Origin: Actinomycetota bacterium
GTDB taxonomy: Bacteria; Actinomycetota; Actinomycetes; Mycobacteriales; Micromonosporaceae
Direction: 5' to 3'
DNA length: 64,000 bases
Assembly (NCBI GenBank): GCA_005885555.1
Contig: VAWN01000029.1
Coordinates: 29,538-93,537, forward strand
The notes under the pieces were generated by a model, which did not search any database, was not told the DNA's origin, and saw only the letters and a list, made by a program, of their open reading frames with translations. Shown here one piece after another: positions 26,140 through 34,040 of this stretch. Made by a program: the position numbers and the translations under genes. Every line of letters starts with the position of its first letter. Positions within the stretch are counted from its first letter, which is position 1.

Positions 26140-27297
26140 TCAGTGGTCGATACGCACGCGGTAGAGCACGTACGGCTTGACCCTCAGATCCTTGTCCTCG
26201 TGGAACCGCGGCAGCCGGTTGAGCTGGTTCACCGTGAAGTACATGAACCCGTCGGCGCCCATCGACAGCGTGTCGATCCAGATGATGCGCGAACCCTGGA
26301 CGACCGTCTGGATGCGGCCGTCGGGCAGGCGCCGGATGAGCGCGTTGCGCTCGATGTCGCCGCCGTACACCCGGTCCCGCCGGTCGGTCTCCAGGCCGTC
26401 GCTCATCCCCTTGCGGCCGAGGTTGCGCACCGTCGCCGCCACCGCGGAATCGGGGGTACCCCGGTCGGCGAGCGCGTCGACGCTGACGCTGTACAGCGTC
26501 CGGCTGGACAGTGCGCAGTAGAACAGCGTCCGGCCGTCGGGGCTGATCGCGATGCCGTCCACGCCCTCCGTCAGGCTGCTCGGCGGCGCGTCCGGTGGCC
26601 GGACGAGCCACGGCTGGCCCTCGATGATCGGCGTGAAGTTGGGCTCCGCCTTGACCGTCGGGTGGTCATTGAGGCGGCGCCACGACTGCCCGGTGGCCAG
26701 ATCGACCACGATGATCGCGTTCGGTCCGTTGGCCGAGGAGTCGGTGATGAACGCCATCCCCGCCCGGCCGCGGCGCAGATCGAACCGCACATCGTTGAGC
26801 TCGGTCGTGGACAGCGCCACGTCCGGCGGGAACGGGATCGACTTGACCACCTGGTTGGTGCGCAGGTCGATGCCGACCAGCTTGGCACCACCCGGAATCA
26901 TCGGGCCGAAGTTGATCCGGCCGGTGTCCAGCGCCCAGAGCCGGTCGGCCTGGTCGACGACCACACTCTGCACCGAGATGAAGTGTGTCGCGGCATGCGC
27001 GGTGTCCAGCTGGTTGATCGCGGCGTTCGGGTACGGCACCTCGCGTCCGCCCCGGATCTCCGTCACCGTTGCCGGTACCTGGTCGATCCAGCGCGGGAAG
27101 TTGCTGAAGATGCGGCCGTGCCGGGACACCGTGACCCCGGTCGGCATCGGCCCGAAGTACCGGTGCACCACCTGGACTCCGGCGGTACCCGCGGTGCGTT
27201 CGGTGGCGCCTGCCGGCGCCGCGCCCGCGGTGCTGAGCGCGACAGAGGCGGTCACCGCCGCGACGGCGACCGCCAGCGCGCGCAGTCCTACTCTCAT
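26140..27297 (-). CDS. Secreted major royal jelly/yellow-family beta-propeller protein
   Basis: 385 residues with a Sec signal peptide: MRVGLRALAVAVAAVTAS then a cleavable AGAAPAGA region near residue 30. The mature protein matches the MRJP/yellow family: FGPMPTGVTVSRHGRIFSNFPRW, QSVVVDQADRLWALDTG, LNDVRFDLRRGRAGMAFITDS, and ending TVNQLNRLPRFHE. These six-bladed propellers bind small ligands such as amines; bacterial members have no fixed role. An AGGGAGGT-like site (GGGAGGT) precedes the ATG at 27297. It carries the full shared promoter and is divergent from the SMP-30-like gene. Confidence 0.88.
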   Translation of the reverse strand: MRVGLRALAVAVAAVTASVALSTAGAAPAGATERTAGTAGVQVVHRYFGPMPTGVTVSRHGRIFSNFPRWIDQVPATVTEIRGGREVPYPNAAINQLDTAHAATHFISVQSVVVDQADRLWALDTGRINFGPMIPGGAKLVGIDLRTNQVVKSIPFPPDVALSTTELNDVRFDLRRGRAGMAFITDSSANGPNAIIVVDLATGQSWRRLNDHPTVKAEPNFTPIIEGQPWLVRPPDAPPSSLTEGVDGIAISPDGRTLFYCALSSRTLYSVSVDALADRGTPDSAVAATVRNLGRKGMSDGLETDRRDRVYGGDIERNALIRRLPDGRIQTVVQGSRIIWIDTLSMGADGFMYFTVNQLNRLPRFHEDKDLRVKPYVLYRVRIDH

Positions 27298-27348
27298 TCG
27301 TTACCTCCCAGTCGAAAGCTTCCGCCGCCGACCGAGCCGCCGGAACGC

Positions 27349-27423
27349 ACACTACCCACATTCCTATCGATGGTCTTGAGTAGCCGCCCTACCCGCCGGA
27401 TGCCGGTCCCAGGTGGACTACCC
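27349..27423 (-). promoter_or_regulatory. Shared-motif promoter of the royal-jelly/yellow-like gene (full form)
   Basis: Minus strand: GGGTAGTCC starts at 27423, CTACTCAAGA at 27383 (40 bases on) and TAGTGT at 27354 (29 bases on). The spacings are identical to those of the AGE-STAS and GMC promoters while the intervening bases differ, which argues for selection on the boxes. Confidence 0.75.
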
Positions 27424-27503
27424 ACGCGCCGCGCCCCGCGTCGGTAACGCGGGGCGCGGTACTGGGCGGTGCCGCCGCCGGTACTCGCCCGCAGCCGCCG
27501 CCG

Positions 27504-27538
27504 CTACTCAGGAGCCGTCCCGGTACCGGTGTTAGCTT
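27504..27538 (+). promoter_or_regulatory. Shared-motif promoter of the SMP-30-like gene
   Basis: Plus strand: CTACTCAGGA at 27504 and TAGCTT at 27533, 29 bases apart. Forty bases upstream lies GGGCGGTGC, a 6 of 9 match to GGGTAGTCC. The leader to GTG 27597 is about 50 bases. Confidence 0.65.
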
Positions 27539-27596
27539 TCCGCTGTTCCACGCCGCCGAGCCGAGCCGCCGCTCACCGAATGCGAGGAGGGACAAC

Positions 27597-28565
27597 GTGT
27601 TCAGACTGAAGTACGCGATCGCCGCGACGGTGGTGGCCGGCCTGGTCGGCACCGTGGCGGCCGCGACGGTAACCGGACCGGCCTCGGCCTCGACGGGTAC
27701 CGTCGCGGGGTCGCGCATTCTCGTGCACTTCGACTTCGCCAAGGGACAGGCGCCGGAGAACCTCGTCACCGACCCGCGCGGCGTCGTCGACGTCACGCTC
27801 GCGTTCAGCCGTCAGGTCGTCCGGGTCGACGCAGCCGGCAAGATGACCGTGCTGGCCACGCTGCCGGCTCCGGTCGCCGCCACCAAGTGCCCGATCCTCA
27901 ACACCCCGAGCTTCCTCAGCGGCATCGTCCGCGCCGGCAACGGGGACCTGTTCGTCAACTACTGCACCGGCTCGGCCGACCTGCAGGGCATCTGGCGGAT
28001 CCGCGCGGGTACCCGGCCGGTGCGCATCGGCGCGCTGCCGGCCGACACGTTCCCGAACGGCCTGGCGGCTGACCGGTCCGGTCACCTGTACGCCACCGAC
28101 TCCCTGCGCGGTGTCGTGTGGCGGCTGCCGGTCCGCGGTGGCACGCCGGCGGTCTGGTCCGCCGATCCGGCCCTGCGGCGTACCGGGTTCATCGGCGCCA
28201 ACGGGCTCAAGGTGCACAACGGCGCGGTATGGGTGTCCAACCTGGACGCCGGTACCCTCGTGCGGATCGGCATTCAGCGAGGCGGAACCGCTGGTGCGGC
28301 GCGGATCCGGGCCACCGGCCTGCCCGGCGTCGACGACTTCGACTTCGTCGCCGACGGATGCGACACGGTACTCGTCGCGCTGAACCCGTCGAGCCAGGTG
28401 GTGCGGGTGAACCCGGCGACCGGTGCGCACACCGTCGTGCTCACCGCCGCCGACGGGCTGTCCAACCCGAGTTCCGTGGCGGTCGGCCGGCACGGCGCCT
28501 TCGTGACCAGCGCCGCGTACTTCACGATGACCGATCCCAACGTGCTGGCCGCGCGGATCCGGTGA
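27597..28565 (+). CDS. Secreted SMP-30/gluconolactonase-like beta-propeller protein
   Basis: 322 residues. A signal peptide (KYAIAATVVAGLVGTVAAATV, cleaved near ASAS, residue about 32) leads to an NHL/SMP-30-type propeller: LVTDPRGVVDVT, FPNGLAADRSGHLYATDS, GANGLKVHNGAVWVSN and GVDDFDFVADG. The family hydrolyses sugar lactones or binds calcium and ligands. A lactonase acting on a GMC or epimerase product would fit the neighbourhood, but metal ligands cannot be confirmed by eye. A GAGGAGGG site precedes the GTG. It is divergent from the royal-jelly-like gene, and both carry the shared promoter. Confidence 0.8.
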   Translation: MFRLKYAIAATVVAGLVGTVAAATVTGPASASTGTVAGSRILVHFDFAKGQAPENLVTDPRGVVDVTLAFSRQVVRVDAAGKMTVLATLPAPVAATKCPILNTPSFLSGIVRAGNGDLFVNYCTGSADLQGIWRIRAGTRPVRIGALPADTFPNGLAADRSGHLYATDSLRGVVWRLPVRGGTPAVWSADPALRRTGFIGANGLKVHNGAVWVSNLDAGTLVRIGIQRGGTAGAARIRATGLPGVDDFDFVADGCDTVLVALNPSSQVVRVNPATGAHTVVLTAADGLSNPSSVAVGRHGAFVTSAAYFTMTDPNVLAARIR

Positions 28566-28625
28566 CGGTAACCTGCGTGCGGACGCACCGTGCAACGCGG
28601 CGGATCTGGAGGTAACGCAAGCGCC

Positions 28626-31061
28626 GTGGGGTACCGAGGCAGGACGTGCCAGGTGTGCGGGGAGGCGATGCCCGATGGGGCCGCGGCCGCCCGCAAGGGC
28701 GGCCGCGCGCCCGTCTACTGTTCCGCGGCCTGCCGCCAGCGGGCATACCGGGAGCGGGCGCGCGACCAGCGGCAGGCGGCGCCGCAAGCACGCCGCGCGC
28801 CCAGACTGGACCGGTTCTTCGGTCGGGAACGGGATCTGGCCGACCTGCGCCAGCTCCTTCGCGGTAATCGGCTGTTGACCCTGGCCGGCCCGCCCGGTGT
28901 GGGCAAGACCCGGCTGGCCGACGAACTGACGGCCCGGGTCGCACGCGGGTACCCGGACGGCATCCGCGTCGTCGAGCTCGGTCCGGTCGGCCACGGCGAC
29001 GCGGTGGCGCAGGCGGTCGCGGCCGCGCTGGACATCCGGGAGCGGCCCGGCGAACCGCTGCCGGAAACGCTTCAGGCCGTGCTGCGCGACCGCCGGCTGC
29101 TGCTGGTGCTCGACAGCTGCGAGCACCTCGTCGACGCCTGTGCGGTACTCGTGGAGGCGTTGCTGCGCCGGTGTTCCCGGCTCTCGGTGCTGGCCACGAC
29201 CCGGGAGGCGCTGCACCTGCCGGGCGAGGTGGTGTACCAGGTCGCCGGGCTCGCGGCACCCGACCCGGCCGCCGGATCCGCGGCCGACCAGCTGAACAGC
29301 GAGGCGGTCCAGCTGTTCCTGGACCGGGCGCGGGACATCGATCCCACGTTCGCGCTGACCGACGCGAACCAGGCACACGTCGGCACCGTATGCGCCCGGC
29401 TGGACGGCCTGCCGCTGGCCATCGAGCTCGCCGCCCGCACCGTGCGGATGCTTCCGGTCGCCGACCTCGTGGCCCGGCTGGACGACCGGTTCTCGCTTCT
29501 CACCTCGGGCCCCCGCACCGCGGACCGGCGCCATGCCAGCCTGCGGGCCGCGATCGACTGGAGCCACGAGCAGCTGTCCGCGCGCGAGCGGATGGCGTTG
29601 CGCCGCCTATCGGTACTTGTCGGCGGGTTCGGTCTGGAGGCCGCGACGGCGATCTGCGCGGCCGCCGAGGTACGCGCATCGGCCGTTTTCGAACTTCTCA
29701 CCGCGCTCGCGGACAAGTCGCTCATCGCGCCGGTACCGGGATCCGGCGACACGGCACGCTTCCGGATGCTCGAGTCGGTCCGGCTGTACGGGCGGGAGAA
29801 GCTGGCCGCCGCCGACGAGGAGGCACTGGCCTTCGACCGGCTGGTGGACTGGCTCGCCGCCCGGTCGAAGGTGGTCCTCGACACCCCGAGCGTGCCTACC
29901 GCCATGTTCGAGTGGGTGCTCGTCGAGCACGACAACCTGTCGCACGCGCTGGACTGGCTGGCCGGTACCGCCGACGAGCGGCAGCTGCTGCTCGGCGGTG
30001 CGCTGGCCCACGCGCGCTTCGAGCGCGGCAACGTCGGCAGTTCCCGGATGCTGCTCGACCGCGCCCTCGAATCGACCCCGCCCGACGCACGGTACCGCGG
30101 CCGCGTGCTCGTCGAGGCCGGCTGGCTCGCCGCGTGGCAGGGCGACATGGAGACCGCCATCCGCCTGTTCGAGGACGGGGTGGCGCGGCAGCGGGCCCGG
30201 GGCCTGCTGCGCATGGTGTCCTGGCACCTACGCGGGCTCGGTCACGTGCACACGGAGAACGGGGACAGGGCCGCCGCGATAGCAACACTTGAGGAGGCGG
30301 TGCGGGTGGCCCGTCAGTGTGGTGCCCACGGCAACGCCGCCGCGGCCCTGCAGAACCTGGCCTGGGACGCGGTCGTGCACGGCGAGCCGGATCGCGCCGC
30401 GAAACTGATGGACGAGGCGCTGCCGGTCATCCTGTCCAGCGAGCCCCGCCGGAGCCAGTCCGCGGCGCTGCATACGGCCGGCACGATCGCCTGGATGCGC
30501 GGCGGGTTCCGGGAGGCGCAGGAGCACTTCCTCGCCAGCGTCGACATCAGGGACACCACGACCAGCCTGGCCTTCGACATCGAAGGGCTGGCTCTGGTGG
30601 CGGTGGCCACGGGCCGGCCGGAACGGGCGCTGCGCCTGCTCGCCGCCGCCGGTACCCTCCGCCGGGCCTACGGCCGGGAGGGGGAAGGCCCGCGCTGGCT
30701 CGGTTTCGTCGACAAGGCCCGGGCCGCGGCCCGGCGGGCGCTGCCGGCCGACCGCGCCGACGCCGCAGCCGCCGCCGGGCGCCGGCTGAGCACGGCGCAA
30801 ACCGTGGCGTACGCCCACTCGGACGTCTGGGTCGGGCCGGATGCGACGCAGCCCGCGGCATCTCCGCTGAGCGCACGCGAGTACGAGGTGGCCCGGCTTG
30901 TCGCGGGTGGACTGACGAACGGCCAGATCGGCGCCCACCTGGGCGTGTCCGTGCGTACCGTCGAGGCGCACGTACGCAGCGTCCGGGCCAAGCTGCACGT
31001 CCGGTCGCGTACGCAGATCGCGGGCTGGATGGTCCGGCACGCGGCCGGCCGTCCGGAGTGA
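28626..31061 (+). CDS. LuxR-family NB-ARC/TPR regulator with N-terminal zinc-ribbon-like motif
   Basis: 811 residues. The N terminus has Cys at 8, 11, 32 and 36 (CQVC ... YCSAACRQRAYRER), a CxxC-x20-CxxxC zinc-binding pattern. An ATPase follows, with Walker A AGPPGVGKTRL and LLLVLDSCEHLVD, then ATTREALHLPGE and GLPLAIELAA as in AfsR/NB-ARC proteins. A helical-repeat region comes next, and a C-terminal LuxR HTH (LSAREYEVARLVAGGLTNGQ to VRTVEAHVRSV). Start chosen at GTG 28626, 14 bases after GGAGG. It lies 60 bases downstream of the SMP-30-like gene on the same strand and may be co-transcribed with it. Target promoters unknown. Confidence 0.87.
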   Translation: MGYRGRTCQVCGEAMPDGAAAARKGGRAPVYCSAACRQRAYRERARDQRQAAPQARRAPRLDRFFGRERDLADLRQLLRGNRLLTLAGPPGVGKTRLADELTARVARGYPDGIRVVELGPVGHGDAVAQAVAAALDIRERPGEPLPETLQAVLRDRRLLLVLDSCEHLVDACAVLVEALLRRCSRLSVLATTREALHLPGEVVYQVAGLAAPDPAAGSAADQLNSEAVQLFLDRARDIDPTFALTDANQAHVGTVCARLDGLPLAIELAARTVRMLPVADLVARLDDRFSLLTSGPRTADRRHASLRAAIDWSHEQLSARERMALRRLSVLVGGFGLEAATAICAAAEVRASAVFELLTALADKSLIAPVPGSGDTARFRMLESVRLYGREKLAAADEEALAFDRLVDWLAARSKVVLDTPSVPTAMFEWVLVEHDNLSHALDWLAGTADERQLLLGGALAHARFERGNVGSSRMLLDRALESTPPDARYRGRVLVEAGWLAAWQGDMETAIRLFEDGVARQRARGLLRMVSWHLRGLGHVHTENGDRAAAIATLEEAVRVARQCGAHGNAAAALQNLAWDAVVHGEPDRAAKLMDEALPVILSSEPRRSQSAALHTAGTIAWMRGGFREAQEHFLASVDIRDTTTSLAFDIEGLALVAVATGRPERALRLLAAAGTLRRAYGREGEGPRWLGFVDKARAAARRALPADRADAAAAAGRRLSTAQTVAYAHSDVWVGPDATQPAASPLSAREYEVARLVAGGLTNGQIGAHLGVSVRTVEAHVRSVRAKLHVRSRTQIAGWMVRHAAGRPE

Positions 31062-31209
31062 CCGGCACGGTCGCGCCGTTTCGTCACGCTGCGGCGTTCG
31101 CGGATGCGCGCGGTCCGGCGCTCGGCCACAATCACCCACGGGAGGCGTGGAACATCAATCTGTACGTGGACTACCCGGGGTGGCGTCGCGGTCACCCGAG
31201 GAGGTGGCG

Positions 31210-33885
31210 ATGCGGACGGCTCCCACGGGACTCTTCGGGCGCCAGCGGGAGCTGCGGGCCGTCGAGGAGGCGCTCAAGGAAGCCGAGCAGGGCTTCGGCA
31301 GCGCGGTCACGATCCGGGGCGGCTTCGGGTGCGGTAAGACCGCGTTGCTGGATGCCGCGCGGCACCTGGCACAGGAGCGCCGGTTCGCGGTGCTGGCCGC
31401 CGGAGGCTGCTTTCTCGACCGGGCGCGGCCGCTCGGGCTGGCGCGGCGGCTGCTCGACGGGGTACCGCCCCGGGCCGCCATCGACGCCCCGACACTGGTT
31501 CTGGTCGATGACGTGCACTGGGCGGACCAGCCGTCCCTGCGCTGGCTCGCCGCCCGGTCGCAGCGTCTCGCGGCGCAACCGGTACTGCTGCTGGTGAGTG
31601 TCTGCGACGGTGAGCCGTCCACCGATCCGGCCCTGCTCGACGAACTGCTGGCCGGCAGCGCCCGGGAGGTGTGCCTGGCGGGCCTGGACACCGAGGCGAG
31701 TGCCGCCCTGCTCGGACCGCAGCCGCCGGTCGCCGACCCGGGGTTCGTCGCCGCCTGCGTGCGACTGACCGGCGGGAATCCCTTGCTGCTCAAGGCTCTG
31801 GCCGAGCTGCTCGGCACGGAACCGGTGGCGCCCACCGCCGACGAGCTGGCCGGCCGGGCGCTGCCGGCGGTCGCGGCGGCGGTGCGGGTGCGGCTGCGCC
31901 GGGTCTCGCCGCGCGCGCTCGCCGTCGCCCGTACCGTCGCGCTGCTCGACGCCGACGCCACCGTCGACCGCGTCGCCGACGTGTGCGACCTCGATCCGGC
32001 CGACCTCGCGGCCGACCTGGACGCGCTGACCCGCATGGGACTGCTGGCGCTGACCGGGGCGCGGCTGCGGTTCGCGGTACCGGTGCTGGGTAACACGGTC
32101 GCCCACGACGCGGGTCTGGCCGAAGCACAGGCCACCCACGCCCGCGCCGCCCGCGTGCTGCACGCCGGCGGCGCCGCACCCGACCGGGTCGCCACCCACC
32201 TCGTGGCCGGCGGGCACGTCGAGGAACCGTGGGTCGCCGCGGTGCTGCGGACCGCGGCCCGCGACGCGGCGGCCGACGGCCGGCCGGAGACCGCGGCAGG
32301 TTACCTGCACCGGGCGCTGCGCGAGCGGCTGCCGGACGGCGCGCGGGCCGGGCTGCGGCGCGAGCTCGGCGAGGTGCAGGCGCGCGTCGATGTGGCCGCG
32401 GCCATCCCGCACCTGCGGGCCGCGGTCGACCAGTGCGGTCCCGGGCCGGAGCGCGATGCCGTGGTGGTCCGGCTGGCCGGCCTGCTGGCGCTGACCGGGC
32501 AGGACGAGAGCGCGGCGGAGGTACTGGAGGCGGATGCCGGTTGCCTCGCGCACCGGCAGCCGTACCAGATCGAGGTGTGGCTGAGCCGGGCCGGTACCGC
32601 CCGCCGTGCCGTGGAGTTGCTCGACACCCTGGCCGCCGCGGCGCCGGCCGGCGAGGACCCGCGGATGCTCAGCCTGCTGGCGATGCGGGAAGCGGCATCG
32701 GGTGGCAGCCGGGAGACCGCCGCCGCGCTGGCCCGGCGCACCCTGGCGACGCTGCCGGCCGGACCCGACGGTGCGCGCGCCCACCTGCGTGCGGTGACCG
32801 CGCTGAGCCACGCCGGGTACCCCGACGAGGCGTACCGCCGTTGTGCCGCACTGGTTTCCGCCGCCGCGCAGTGGCAGGACCGGCCGGCCCTGGCGCTGGC
32901 CCGCACGACGCGGGCGTACGTGGCGTGGCAGCTCGGCCGGTTGCCGGTGGCTGCGGAGGACGCCCGGTGTGGTCTGGAGCTGTTCCTCGCCAGCCGGGCC
33001 GGCGAGCGTACCGGCAACGCCGCCTGGTTGGTCGCGGTACTGGTGACGGTGCTCGTCGACCTCGGCGGGTACGACGCCGCGACCGCCGTACTGCAGCGCG
33101 CCGGCCTGTGTGACGAGGCGCCGCAGACCTTCGGCGGTACCGCGCTGCTGCTGGCGCGCGGCCGGTTGCGGGTCGCCACCGGGCATCCTGGCGACGGCGT
33201 CCGGGACCTGCTGGCGTGCGGTGCGTTGGTGGAGAACTGGGAAGCTGCCAACCCGGCGGTGGCACCGTGGCGGTCGGAGGCCGCGCTCGCCTTGTCGGCA
33301 ACGGGTTCGGTCGCCGAGGCGCAGCACCACGCGGCAGCCGCGGTCGAGCAGGCCCGCCGCTGGGGAGCGCCCGGACCGCTCGCGCATGCGCTGCGGGCGC
33401 ACGCCCTCGTCACGGGCGGCTGCCGGGAGGTACCGGTCCTGGCCGAGGCGGTGGCCACCGTGAAAGACTCGCCGGCCCGGCTGGAGCTGGCCTGGTGCCT
33501 CGCGGAGTACGGCAGCGCGCTGCGCCGCGCCGGTCAGCTCACCGATGCCCGGCAGATGCTGCACGCGGCGCTGGACCTGGCACACGAGTGCGGTTCACCG
33601 GTCCTGGTCGAGTGCGCCCGTACCCGCCTGAGCGCGTCCGGGGCGCGGCGGTTGACTCCGCGTACCGGTCCGGCCAGCCTGACGCCGGCGGAGCGGAGGG
33701 TCGCCGTGCTGGCCGCCGCCGGCCGGACGAACCGGGAGATCGCCGAGTCGCTGTACGTGCACCGGCGCACCGTGGAGATCCACCTCACCAACGCGTACCG
33801 GAAGCTGCACATCGACCGCCGCGACCGGCTCGCCGCGGCACTGTCCGGTACCGCCCCGTATGCATCGACCATTGACTATCAGTGA
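31210..33885 (+). CDS. Large ATP-binding LuxR (LAL) regulator
   Basis: 891 residues. Walker A IRGGFGCGKTALLD is at about residues 34-47 and Walker B LVLVDDVHWAD at about 95-105. A long TPR-like region follows and a C-terminal LuxR HTH (LTPAERRVAVLAAAGRTNREI to RRTVEIHLTNAYRKL) at about 820-875. ATG 31210 is preceded by GAGGAGG; the open frame extends 63 bases upstream without a ribosome site. It is the third large LuxR ATPase in this area and a second candidate controller of the shared-motif regulon. The inducer is unknown. Confidence 0.88.
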   Translation: MRTAPTGLFGRQRELRAVEEALKEAEQGFGSAVTIRGGFGCGKTALLDAARHLAQERRFAVLAAGGCFLDRARPLGLARRLLDGVPPRAAIDAPTLVLVDDVHWADQPSLRWLAARSQRLAAQPVLLLVSVCDGEPSTDPALLDELLAGSAREVCLAGLDTEASAALLGPQPPVADPGFVAACVRLTGGNPLLLKALAELLGTEPVAPTADELAGRALPAVAAAVRVRLRRVSPRALAVARTVALLDADATVDRVADVCDLDPADLAADLDALTRMGLLALTGARLRFAVPVLGNTVAHDAGLAEAQATHARAARVLHAGGAAPDRVATHLVAGGHVEEPWVAAVLRTAARDAAADGRPETAAGYLHRALRERLPDGARAGLRRELGEVQARVDVAAAIPHLRAAVDQCGPGPERDAVVVRLAGLLALTGQDESAAEVLEADAGCLAHRQPYQIEVWLSRAGTARRAVELLDTLAAAAPAGEDPRMLSLLAMREAASGGSRETAAALARRTLATLPAGPDGARAHLRAVTALSHAGYPDEAYRRCAALVSAAAQWQDRPALALARTTRAYVAWQLGRLPVAAEDARCGLELFLASRAGERTGNAAWLVAVLVTVLVDLGGYDAATAVLQRAGLCDEAPQTFGGTALLLARGRLRVATGHPGDGVRDLLACGALVENWEAANPAVAPWRSEAALALSATGSVAEAQHHAAAAVEQARRWGAPGPLAHALRAHALVTGGCREVPVLAEAVATVKDSPARLELAWCLAEYGSALRRAGQLTDARQMLHAALDLAHECGSPVLVECARTRLSASGARRLTPRTGPASLTPAERRVAVLAAAGRTNREIAESLYVHRRTVEIHLTNAYRKLHIDRRDRLAAALSGTAPYASTIDYQ

Positions 33886-33973
33886 GGGATAGCTACCAAG
33901 TGGACGGGGACACCGGCACGCTCATCGGCGCCGTGGACACCGGCCTGCGCTGAACCGGCCGGACAACTCACCC

Positions 33974-33998
33974 CCGCGGGATGGTGTGCGTCCCGCGG
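33974..33998. terminator. Hairpin between LAL gene and debranching gene
   Basis: CCGCGGGA and TCCCGCGG form a perfect 8-base stem with a 9-base loop, 89 bases after the LAL stop and about 45 bases before the next start codon. It may end LAL transcription or act in the leader of the next gene. Confidence 0.5.
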
Positions 33999-34040
33999 CG
34001 GATGTGGTCGCGTGGAGCGGTCTGGAGGAGGGGACCGCTG

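Noticed and set aside
31168-31176. GGACTACCC before the LAL gene at 31210, the inverse of the upstream box of the shared promoters.
   Set aside because: No CTACTCARGA or TAGCGT at the fixed spacings on either strand, so I do not count it as a regulon promoter.
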